From: an uncultured Verrucomicrobiota bacterium
Lineage (GTDB): Bacteria; Verrucomicrobiota; Verrucomicrobiia; Opitutales; Intestinicryptomonadaceae
Length of the DNA stretch: 64,000 nt
Assembly (NCBI GenBank): GCA_949293415.1
Contig: CASFDK010000003.1
Span: forward strand, 25,990 to 89,989
Direction of reading: 5' to 3'
The position numbers were made by a program, and so were the translations under genes. This document shows positions 34,863 through 42,529 of the stretch, in pieces (position 1 is the stretch's first letter; every line of letters starts with the position of its first letter). The notes below the pieces were generated by a model that saw only the letters and a list, made by a program, of their open reading frames with translations, had not been told where the DNA came from and made no database searches.

Positions 34863-35001
34863 CAGGCTGCAGCCTGTACGGCTACGGCAAAGGCGAAGCC
34901 CTTGACGCCCGAACTTCGTTCGGGAGTTGTGATACTTCGGCGGCAACTATAGTTGCCGCCTTTTCTGTGTAAGAACGCATTGAGCGGCGGAGTTTCTGCG
35001 A
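34863..35001 (+). repeat. Dispersed hairpin repeat, copy E, cut by an IS remnant
   Basis: Starts after pntB with a CAGGCTG/CAGCCTG palindrome, then AAAGGCGAAGCCCTTGACG, hairpin CCCGAAC-TTC-GTTCGGG, TTGTGATACT, GGCGGCAACTATAGTTGCCGCC, GTGTAAGAACGCATTGAGCG. As in copy F, the second half is the GAGCGGCGG variant, but it stops where the IS left end begins at 35002. The CGAACTTA closing part is missing. Confidence 0.85.
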
Positions 35002-35446
35002 TGTGCCCCAAATTAGGACAGGAAGCTAAGGGAGTAAATCGACTTGGTTGATGTTATTGTCGATTGTGTTTATTGATTCAAGTCTATTTTCTTTCCCATC
35101 GCCCCCATGTGGGCAGCGGCGGGTGCTCGGCGGTTCGTAGTTCAACGCCGAGTGCGGTCGCTCGTTATTGTACTTTTCGCGCCATTTGTCCAGCTCGAGC
35201 TCTCGAAGCCTTTGTATGCTCTTTGAGTCCATACCGCCGTATTTTGCCTTTCAGCGATAATACGACGAATCGTTGATCCCGTACTTGCGCAGCGTATCCG
35301 AGACGTTGTTCGATACCTCCGCCTCTTTGAGTATTTGCGTGATTTACTCTTCCGTATATTTTTTGCGTCTGTTGCCCATTTGATTTGCCTTACTATTTTG
35401 TAAATCAATTTATCCCCTTGCAAGTCTGTCCTACTTTTCGGGCACA
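35002..35446 (-). mobile_element. Internally deleted IS3-family element with both ends kept
   Basis: The outer ends are TGTGCCCCAAATTAGGACAG (left, 35002) and, as the reverse complement of the right end, TGTGCCCGAAAAGTAGGACAG (to 35446). They are imperfect terminal inverted repeats of about 20 bp. The inside is a 445-bp remnant of what should be an element of about 1.3 kb: the start of orfA joined to the end of orfB. No target duplication is clear. It interrupts the end of repeat copy E. Confidence 0.8.
35026..35379 (-). pseudogene. Decayed IS3-family transposase (orfA start fused to orfB end)
   Basis: Read from ATG 35379 on the minus strand: MGNRRKKYTEE, a TAA where Gln is expected (35346-35344), ITQILKEAEVSNNVSDTLRK, YGINDSSYYR, a TGA where Trp is expected (35253-35251), KAKYGGMDSKSIQRLRELE. 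Then the frame runs directly into LDKWREKYNNERPHSALNY and EPPS, the C-terminal integrase signature of orfB. The first part is the OrfA helix-turn-helix of IS3-type elements. Two stops and loss of the DDE core show that it is dead. Confidence 0.85.
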
Positions 35447-35555
35447 CAGCAAAATCACCGCCGATACAACCCCGCAAAAATAAAAAAAAGTTGACTCTAT
35501 GCAAATTTTTTATATTTCTGGCGGCTTTTACTAAAAACTTTAGCGCAAGAACACT

Positions 35556-35927
35556 ATGTTAGTTGAATTGTTAAAGTCCAAAATTCTGCGTGCCGAAACG
35601 ACCGACGCGCGTATCGACTACGAGGGCTCGCTCGCAATCGACCAAGCACTCATGGACAAAGTCGGTATGCTGCCCTACGAGAAAATTCTCGTCGGCAATA
35701 TATCCAACGGCAAACGCTTCGAAACCTACGCAATTCCCGCGCCGCGCGGCAGCCGTACGTTCTCGATAAGGGGCGCGGCGGCGCATCTGGGCAATGTGGG
35801 CGACCTTCTGGTAATTATGTCGTTCGCGCAGGTAGATTCGTCAGAAGTCGCAAACCACCTGCCCCGTACAATCACGCTCGGCGAAAAAAACACCAAGATT
35901 ATAAAATCGCAGAATATGATAGACTAA
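35556..35927 (+). CDS. panD: Aspartate 1-decarboxylase
   Basis: A 123-aa pyruvoyl enzyme producing beta-alanine for pantothenate and CoA. The self-cleavage site is Gly24-Ser25 in DYEGSLAIDQALMD. Further family features are LPYEKILVGNISNGKRFETY and the GSRTFSIRGAAAHLGNVGDLLVIMSF block with the usual NGA-like loop changed to RGA. Length is normal. It lies 109 bp after the IS remnant and upstream of the aminotransferase by 70 bp; a functional link to that gene is not obvious. Confidence 0.95.
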   Translation: MLVELLKSKILRAETTDARIDYEGSLAIDQALMDKVGMLPYEKILVGNISNGKRFETYAIPAPRGSRTFSIRGAAAHLGNVGDLLVIMSFAQVDSSEVANHLPRTITLGEKNTKIIKSQNMID

Positions 35928-35997
35928 CCCCGCGCAAATAAGTGCCGCGCGGAAGGTTTTTCCGAAAATTTCCAATCAACACAAACCCAAACAAGAT

Positions 35998-37080
35998 ATG
36001 TCATACAAATTGTTCATCCCCGGACCCGTAGAGGTCTCCGAAAAAACATACAAGGCAATGACCACTCCCATCGTAGGACACAGAAGCAAAGACTTCGTGA
36101 AACTCGTGGACAGCATTATGCCGCGCCTCAAACAGTTGTTCTACACGAACGACCCCGTTTTCCTCAGCACAAGCTCGTCGTGGGGCGTTATGGAAGGCGC
36201 AATCCGCAACGTAGTAAAGAAGGGCGTTCTCAACTGCTGCAACGGCGCGTTCTCGGACAAATGGTATGACGTTTCCAAGCGTTGCGGCAAGGAAGCGGGC
36301 GAACTCAAGTTCGACTGGGGCAAACCCGTATGCCCAGAAGCCCTCGAAAGGGAACTTTCCACAAACAAGTACGATGCCGTAACAATCATCCACAACGAAA
36401 CTTCCACGGGCACAATGAGCGACATCAAAGCCCTTTCGGAAGTTCTCAAGAAGTTCCCCGACGTTGTTTCGATTATCGACACGGTAAGCTCCTTCTCGGC
36501 AATGCCCATCAAGAAGGACGAACTTGGTATCGACGTTATGGTAACGGGCTGCCAGAAGGCTCTCGCAATTCCCCCGGGACTCTCGTTCTGCTCGGTCTCC
36601 GAAAAGGCAATGAAGCGCGCCGAAACGGTCGAAGGCAGGGGCTACTATTTCGATTTCCTCGAATTCAAGAAGTTCTTCGAAAAGTCGCAGACGCCCTCCA
36701 CGCCGATTATCTCGATGCTCTACGCTCTCGAAAGCAAGCTCGACGACATCTTCACCGAAGGCGTTGAAAACCGCTATGCGCGCCACTTGGCTAACAACAA
36801 GCTCGTCCGCGACTGGGGCTATGCGCACGGTTTCGAACTCTTCCCCGAAGAAAAATTCGGTTCGGTAACCCTCAACTGCTTCAAGAACAACCTCAATGTA
36901 GACCTTCCCGCGCTCCTCGACGAACTCAAGAAGCGTTTCAAGATGGTCTTCAACGGCGGCTACGGCAAAATCAAGGGCACAACGTTCCGCATCTCGAATA
37001 TGGGCGACGAAACTCCCGAAACGATGAAGGAGCTTCTCGACAATATCGACACAATCCTCCCCGACTACATCAAGAAGTAG
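35998..37080 (+). CDS. Class V PLP-dependent aminotransferase (alanine-glyoxylate/serine-pyruvate type)
   Basis: A 360-aa enzyme. It starts LFIPGPVEVSEKTYKAM and GHRSKDFVKL, typical of the alanine-glyoxylate aminotransferase group. The PLP lysine is Lys187 in VMVTGCQKALAIPPGLSF; the cofactor Asp is in VVSIIDTVSSFSAMPI, and the HNETSTG loop precedes it. The C-terminal domain ends GTTFRISNMGDETPETM. Substrate choice (serine, alanine, aspartate or phosphonate) cannot be read from the sequence. Codon use is very regular, as in a well-expressed gene. Confidence 0.9.
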   Translation: MSYKLFIPGPVEVSEKTYKAMTTPIVGHRSKDFVKLVDSIMPRLKQLFYTNDPVFLSTSSSWGVMEGAIRNVVKKGVLNCCNGAFSDKWYDVSKRCGKEAGELKFDWGKPVCPEALERELSTNKYDAVTIIHNETSTGTMSDIKALSEVLKKFPDVVSIIDTVSSFSAMPIKKDELGIDVMVTGCQKALAIPPGLSFCSVSEKAMKRAETVEGRGYYFDFLEFKKFFEKSQTPSTPIISMLYALESKLDDIFTEGVENRYARHLANNKLVRDWGYAHGFELFPEEKFGSVTLNCFKNNLNVDLPALLDELKKRFKMVFNGGYGKIKGTTFRISNMGDETPETMKELLDNIDTILPDYIKK

Positions 37081-37164
37081 CACGGGTAATTACGGTGCGC
37101 GCGGACTGCAAAAAACTTGCCGCGCGCGCCGAATTTTTTATATTAGCAAATTTTATTATTGAGA

Positions 37165-39666
37165 ATGAAAAAGCTGATTATTTCGGAAAAACCGTCCGTG
37201 GCGGCGGACATCGCAAGAGTTTTGGGCAAGGCAAAAAAATGCGACGACTATTACGAAAACGACCAATACGTCATCGCCTCCGCACTCGGGCACCTCGTCG
37301 AGCTTAATATGCCCGCCGACATCGACAAAAAATACGCCCGCTGGACGCTCTCTAACCTTCCGATTATTCCCGAAACATTCAAGCTAAAGCCCATCGAAAA
37401 GACGAAGGCCAAACTTGCCTCGCTAAAAAAACTCCTTGCGCGCAAAGACATAGACGGCGTAATCAACGCGTGCGACGCGGGGCGCGAGGGCGAACTCATT
37501 TTCACATACATCTACGAAATCACAAAATGCAAGCTTCCGCGCGAACGCCTGTGGGTTTCGTCGATGACACCCGCCTCCATTCTCGAAGCGTTCTCGAACC
37601 TCAAGACGCAGGACGAAATGGAATCGCTGCAGGACGCGGCGAGATGCCGCAGCGAGTCGGACTGGCTTGTGGGTATCAACGGCACAAGGGCAATCACAAG
37701 CAGAATGTACGGCTCGCGCGGAAAGAGTCTGGCTTCGGTCGGACGCGTGCAGACCCCGACTCTTGCGATGATTGTCGAACGCGAACGCGAAATCCAGAAT
37801 TTCAAACCCACGCGCTTCTGGCGAATCACCGCCAATTTCGAAGTCGAAAACGGCCAGTACGAAGGGGTCTACCAACGCCCCGACTTCAAGCAGTCGAAAA
37901 AGGACAAAGACTCGAACGACAAGGCGGACAGAATTTGGAACCACGCCGATGCCGAAAAAATCCTCAACGACATCCGCTCGATAGGCGTTGCGAAAGTTTC
38001 CGACAAAAATACGCAATCGAAGCAAATAGCCCCGCGCCTCTACGACCTCACAACTCTTCAGCGCGAAGCCAACAACAAATTTTCGTTCCCCGCAAACAAA
38101 ACGCTTTCAATAGCGCAGGCGCTCTACGAAAAGCACAAGATGATTACATATCCGCGTACGGACTCGCGCGCCCTGCCCGACGACTACCGCAGCGTGGTAA
38201 GCCGCACGATGGGCACGCTCTCCGAACCCTATCTGGATTTCGCCCAAAAAGCCGTTGCGGAAGGCTATGTAAAAAAGGCGGGCAAAAGAATCTTCGATTC
38301 GAAACAGGTAAGCGACCACTTTGCAATCATCCCCACCGACGTTTCAGGCAAAAAGCTCACCGACGACGAATTCAAAATCTACGATATGATTGCCCGCAGA
38401 TTCGTCGCCGCATTCTACCCCGAAGCGGTTTTCGACGTAACAACACGCCTTTCGGTCGTCGGTTCGAACATCTTCAAGACCGAGGGCAAAGTGCTGCGCT
38501 CGGCGGGTTGGATGGACGTCTACAACAAGGAAGGCTCCGACAGGGAAATTCTGCCGTCTCTCAAGGGCGATAAAGAACAAGCCAAGCTGCTCGAAGCCAA
38601 GCTCAAGGAAGAAGCCACGAAGCCGCCCGCGCGCTACACCGAAGCGACACTGCTTTCCGCAATGGAAGGCGCGGGAAAACTGCTCGACGACGAAGAGCTT
38701 GCCGACGCGATGAAAGACAAGGGCCTGGGCACGCCCGCAACCCGCGCGCAGATTATCGAAAACCTCATCGCCCACAAACTCGTTGAACGCGACCGCCGCG
38801 ATCTCATCCCCACGGCGCGGGCGGAAAGCCTAATACGCTTCCTCGACGCACTGGCAATCGACGCGCTGACAAGCCCCTCGATGACGGGCGAGTGGGAGCA
38901 AAAGCTGCGCCTTATCGAGCGCAAGCAACTGTCGCGCAAGGAATTTATGAAGGGCATCGACGAAATGACAACGCAGATTGTGGACAAGGCGCGCAACTTT
39001 GTCGAAGAAGACGCGGAGTCGCGCGAAGTCGATATTCCCAACCCCATCGACGGCACCAAGATGATTGAAACATTCCGCGCTTACAAGTCGCAAGACGGCA
39101 AGTTCATTGTCTACAAGACAATCGGCAACAGGAAAATTTCGGAAGACGAAGTGCGCGAACTCGTCACAAAAGGCAAAGTCGGACCGCTTGAAGGCTTCAG
39201 AAGCAAATTGGGTCGCCCCTACACGGCGACGCTCAAGCTCGATGAAAACTACGCGGTAAAATTCCAGTTCGGCGACAACACCGACGGCGCGGAACGCAAG
39301 CCCGAAAATCTCGAAAACGCGCCTGTTGTCGGACGTTGCCCGCGCTCGGCGATGGGGCTTTGCCAGTGCAAAACGGGCGAGCTTGTCGAAACCGAAAACG
39401 CCTACATTTGCCGCCATCCGAAAGGCGAAGAGAAAAAATGCTCGTTCAGACTCGGCAAGAATATGCTCTCGCACACAATCACGCACGCGGAAATCGAAAG
39501 CCTCATCAACACGGGTAAAACCCCCGTCATCGAAGACTTCGTTTCGAAGCGCACGAAAAAGAAGTTTTCGGCGGCACTCGCCCTCGACGCGCGCGGCGGA
39601 ATTTCGTTCGAGTTTGCGAAAAAAACGGGCGGACGCGGCGCAAAACCCGCCGAACAAAAAAAATAA
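37165..39666 (+). CDS. topB: DNA topoisomerase III
   Basis: An 833-aa type IA topoisomerase. The TOPRIM domain starts KKLIISEKPSVAADIARVLG and holds NACDAGREGELIF. The catalytic Tyr is Tyr329 in MITYPRTDSRALPDDY, and PATRAQIIENLIAHKLVER belongs to the core gate. The C-terminal 180 residues add zinc-free TopB-type repeats (GRCPRSAMGLCQCKTGELVE, CSFRLGKNMLSHTITHAE) and end in a Lys-rich tail. ATG 37165 is preferred to an in-frame ATT two codons earlier. It decatenates and relaxes DNA. Downstream is a strong terminator. Confidence 0.95.
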   Translation: MKKLIISEKPSVAADIARVLGKAKKCDDYYENDQYVIASALGHLVELNMPADIDKKYARWTLSNLPIIPETFKLKPIEKTKAKLASLKKLLARKDIDGVINACDAGREGELIFTYIYEITKCKLPRERLWVSSMTPASILEAFSNLKTQDEMESLQDAARCRSESDWLVGINGTRAITSRMYGSRGKSLASVGRVQTPTLAMIVEREREIQNFKPTRFWRITANFEVENGQYEGVYQRPDFKQSKKDKDSNDKADRIWNHADAEKILNDIRSIGVAKVSDKNTQSKQIAPRLYDLTTLQREANNKFSFPANKTLSIAQALYEKHKMITYPRTDSRALPDDYRSVVSRTMGTLSEPYLDFAQKAVAEGYVKKAGKRIFDSKQVSDHFAIIPTDVSGKKLTDDEFKIYDMIARRFVAAFYPEAVFDVTTRLSVVGSNIFKTEGKVLRSAGWMDVYNKEGSDREILPSLKGDKEQAKLLEAKLKEEATKPPARYTEATLLSAMEGAGKLLDDEELADAMKDKGLGTPATRAQIIENLIAHKLVERDRRDLIPTARAESLIRFLDALAIDALTSPSMTGEWEQKLRLIERKQLSRKEFMKGIDEMTTQIVDKARNFVEEDAESREVDIPNPIDGTKMIETFRAYKSQDGKFIVYKTIGNRKISEDEVRELVTKGKVGPLEGFRSKLGRPYTATLKLDENYAVKFQFGDNTDGAERKPENLENAPVVGRCPRSAMGLCQCKTGELVETENAYICRHPKGEEKKCSFRLGKNMLSHTITHAEIESLINTGKTPVIEDFVSKRTKKKFSAALALDARGGISFEFAKKTGGRGAKPAEQKK

Positions 39667-39689
39667 GAAAACGAAAACAAACTTTTTTC

Positions 39690-39723
39690 GAACGCGTTTT
39701 TCCCTCGGGGAAACGCGTTTTTT
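39690..39723 (+). terminator. Intrinsic terminator of topB
   Basis: Stem AACGCGTTTTTCCC...GGGGAAACGCGTT with a short TCGG-type loop and a T6 tail, 24 bp after the stop codon. Confidence 0.9.
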
Positions 39724-39763
39724 GCGCACAAAATCCAAAAATTTCCGCAAAAATAACAAAAGA

Positions 39764-39791
39764 TTGACACTTTCAACGCGCCGAATATAGA
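39764..39791 (+). promoter_or_regulatory. Sigma70-type promoter very close to the start codon
   Basis: TTGACA (39764-39769), 16-bp spacer, TATAGA (39786-39791). The ATG follows at 39800, only 8 bases after the -10 box, so the transcript would be almost leaderless. Confidence 0.6.
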
Positions 39792-39799
39792 TTTCCAAA

Positions 39800-42511
39800 A
39801 TGAAAAAAATCTGTATATTTATGATGGCGGCTGCGGTATTTTTTACAGCCGCCTGCGGCGGAAAGGACGAATTCAAAATCGAAAGCGCGACAGTCGCCGA
39901 CATCGGAGGAGTCCCGCGCGTAGTGGTCAACGGCAAGCCCGAACGGGCGCGTATGCTCTACGTTTCGCCGACATACTTTACAGCCGCCCCGCCCGTAATC
40001 AAGCCGCTCGGCACAAAGTGGCGCAAGATCTCGCTCGACATAGACCCGCAAAAAAAGGATGTCTCCGACGGCAGATTCCAAATCAAGACCGAAAACAAGC
40101 CGATGGAATACTACCTGTCGAAATTCGAAATAGTCGAAAAGGAAAGCGGCAAGCAGGTCTTCGCCCTCAAATTCGACGGCGAAAATGTCGACCCGCGAAT
40201 CGGTTTCTGGTGCGTTGGCAAAGACAAGGTAAAACAGCTGCCGTTCGAAATGAAAAACACGCAAATCGACGGCGCAAAGAACGGCGCACTGCGCGTTGCA
40301 ATCACAAAGGAGACGGGGCTGCTCAACCAAATCCACATCTATGTAAAAGACATCAAATTCGAGGCGGGCAAGGCGTACAAAATCAATTTCAGAATCAAGA
40401 CAAGCAAAGACTTCGCGCCGCTCAAATACCTATACACAATGTTCGACAAAAACGACGGTCAGTACAGGTCGCTCGCGCCAAAACCCGTTTCGTGCGTAGA
40501 ACCGCAGGTGCGCCTTGCGCGCAAGGCGGGCGTGGACATCGTAACGTTCCCGGTTCAGGCGGCGGACTACTACGTAAAGGACGGAGAAACGCCCGACTAC
40601 TCGTACCTCGACGGCGCATTGAAGTCGATTGTCGAAAACAATCCGAAAGCGCAGATTCTTGTGCGCATACGCTTTTATCCACCCATCAAATGGCTTAGGG
40701 AAAATCCCGATTCCACACTTACATTTTTCGACGGAAGCAAAAGCACTTTGCACGCATCCATTTCATCGCCGAAATTCAGGGCGGACTCGCAGCGCGCATT
40801 GCGCTATATCATCGACTACGCCGAAAGGAACTTCGGCGATAATATTGTCGGATACCATCCCGGGGGCGGCAACTCGTGCGAATGGTTCTACGGCGACTCG
40901 TGGAGTTCGCGTTGGCAGGGCTACGACAAATCGACGGCGCAGGCATGGGTGCGCTGGCTCGGCAAAAAGTACGGCTCCGACCAAGCCCTGCAAAAGGCGT
41001 GGAACAACCCGAACGCGAAAATCGCCGAAGAAAAAGTCCCCACAAAAGACGAACGCGACGCGCCGAACTACCTCGTAAACCCCAAGACACAAAAGCGCAT
41101 CGCCGACTTCAACGAATTTTGGCAGGACGAAATGCTCGATATGATAGACAGCCTTGCGACAGTCATCCGCCAAAAGGTTCCGCACAAACTCTGCGTATTT
41201 TTCTACGGTTACGCGGGCGAATTTTCGGGGATGTACAACGGTGTTGCATACTCGGGGCACGTCGGGCTCGGCAAACTTTTGAAGAACGGTAAAATCGACG
41301 CGCTGTGCGGTCCCATATCGTATTCCGACCGCTACTACGGCGACGGAAAATCCACGATGGGCGCGACCGAATCAATCACCCGCGCGGGCAAGCTCTGGAT
41401 TGACGAAGACGACACCTCTACATACCTCGCCCCGAAAATCGGCAACTACCCGGGGATGGAAACGGGGCTTGACACGCGCGAAAAAACGCTCGACGTTCTA
41501 ACGCGCAATATGTCGCAGGAGGCTGTACGCAACATAGGCTCGTGGTGGATGGACCTTGGCGGCGGCGGGTTCTTCAACGACGCCAAGCTCTGGAAGCTCA
41601 AGACCGTCTTCGAAAAAGCCGAAAACGATATGATTGAAAATCCCGTCGTCTACGACCCTGAAATCGCGCTGATTTTCGACGAAACCTCCGCTCTCTACTG
41701 CGCTGCGCGGGGAACTTCGCGCACGATGGTCAACGAATTCGGAAAGGCGCGCGGCAAGCTCAACCGCATCGGCGCGCCCTTCGCCCACTACCTGCTCGAC
41801 GACATCCTCTTCGGCAAGCCCACAAACTCGAAGCTCGACATATACGCAGTCGCCTACGCGCTCGACGCCGATAAACGCGCGGCAATCGCCAAAAGAATGA
41901 AGAAAAACGCCTCGATTTTCCTCTGGGCACCCGCGTACATCGACATCGACAAGGGCGAATTTTCGACCGCCGCAGTCGAAGAGCTTACGGGCTTCAAAGT
42001 GGAAAACATCCAAAACGGTCAAATTTCGGGCGTAGTGGAATCGACAGACGCGGGCAAAAAAATCGGCCTGCCCGAAAAGTTCGGCATCCCCGAAAACAAG
42101 CGTTATCCCGACCCCCTCTTCTCTCCGAAAGTCGAAAGCGGAGACATCTTGCTTGCAAACTACCCGAATGGCAAACCCGCAGTGGTTCTGCGAGGCAAGA
42201 CGCTCTTCTGCCCCACGGCGGGCGTGCCCTACCAACTCTACGCGCATATGGCGAAAATCGCGGGCGTTAAAATCTACACCGACTCCCCCGCAGCAGTCTA
42301 CGCAAACGGCGCGTATGTCTCGATAACGCCGACCGAACTGCAGGAAGGACAGATCCGCAAACTCAACATCGACACCCATTCCGACTCCGACGTGTTCGAC
42401 GCGCTCACGGGCGAAAAACTCGGCGAACACGGCAAAGTTTCGATCGAAGCAAAACGCGGACGTTCGCTGCTGCTGCGTCTCGGCAACGGAAACTCCGATT
42501 TCAAAAAATAA
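39800..42511 (+). CDS. Lipoprotein glycosidase-like protein (GH42/GH-A-like), first paralogue
   Basis: A 903-aa exported protein; the signal peptide ends AVFFTAACGG, a lipobox. Residues about 25-210 form a beta-sandwich accessory domain. Residues 230-560 look like a GH-A barrel, with GYHPGGGNSCEWFYGD (acid/base-like Glu361) and LWIDEDDTSTY (Glu536 as nucleophile candidate). A third region (residues about 600-780) resembles the trimerisation domain of GH42-type enzymes (SIFLWAPAYIDIDKGEFSTAAVEELTG), and a small beta-domain ends the protein. It is paralogous along its whole length to the next gene, 18 bp downstream. The substrate is unknown. Confidence 0.72.
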   Translation: MKKICIFMMAAAVFFTAACGGKDEFKIESATVADIGGVPRVVVNGKPERARMLYVSPTYFTAAPPVIKPLGTKWRKISLDIDPQKKDVSDGRFQIKTENKPMEYYLSKFEIVEKESGKQVFALKFDGENVDPRIGFWCVGKDKVKQLPFEMKNTQIDGAKNGALRVAITKETGLLNQIHIYVKDIKFEAGKAYKINFRIKTSKDFAPLKYLYTMFDKNDGQYRSLAPKPVSCVEPQVRLARKAGVDIVTFPVQAADYYVKDGETPDYSYLDGALKSIVENNPKAQILVRIRFYPPIKWLRENPDSTLTFFDGSKSTLHASISSPKFRADSQRALRYIIDYAERNFGDNIVGYHPGGGNSCEWFYGDSWSSRWQGYDKSTAQAWVRWLGKKYGSDQALQKAWNNPNAKIAEEKVPTKDERDAPNYLVNPKTQKRIADFNEFWQDEMLDMIDSLATVIRQKVPHKLCVFFYGYAGEFSGMYNGVAYSGHVGLGKLLKNGKIDALCGPISYSDRYYGDGKSTMGATESITRAGKLWIDEDDTSTYLAPKIGNYPGMETGLDTREKTLDVLTRNMSQEAVRNIGSWWMDLGGGGFFNDAKLWKLKTVFEKAENDMIENPVVYDPEIALIFDETSALYCAARGTSRTMVNEFGKARGKLNRIGAPFAHYLLDDILFGKPTNSKLDIYAVAYALDADKRAAIAKRMKKNASIFLWAPAYIDIDKGEFSTAAVEELTGFKVENIQNGQISGVVESTDAGKKIGLPEKFGIPENKRYPDPLFSPKVESGDILLANYPNGKPAVVLRGKTLFCPTAGVPYQLYAHMAKIAGVKIYTDSPAAVYANGAYVSITPTELQEGQIRKLNIDTHSDSDVFDALTGEKLGEHGKVSIEAKRGRSLLLRLGNGNSDFKK

Positions 42512-42529
42512 CTATATCAAACAACACAC

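Noticed and set aside
35142..35504. A 120-codon minus-strand frame across the IS remnant
   Set aside because: It is out of frame with the recognisable transposase pieces and crosses the IS right end.
34853..35555. pntB to panD gap as a possible integrative element with attachment sites
   Set aside because: The content is explained by repeat copy E and an IS3 remnant; no integrase or direct repeats are seen.
36001..37083. A 360-codon antisense frame over the aminotransferase gene
   Set aside because: It is a codon-bias shadow of the well-conserved sense gene; its product has no recognisable motifs.
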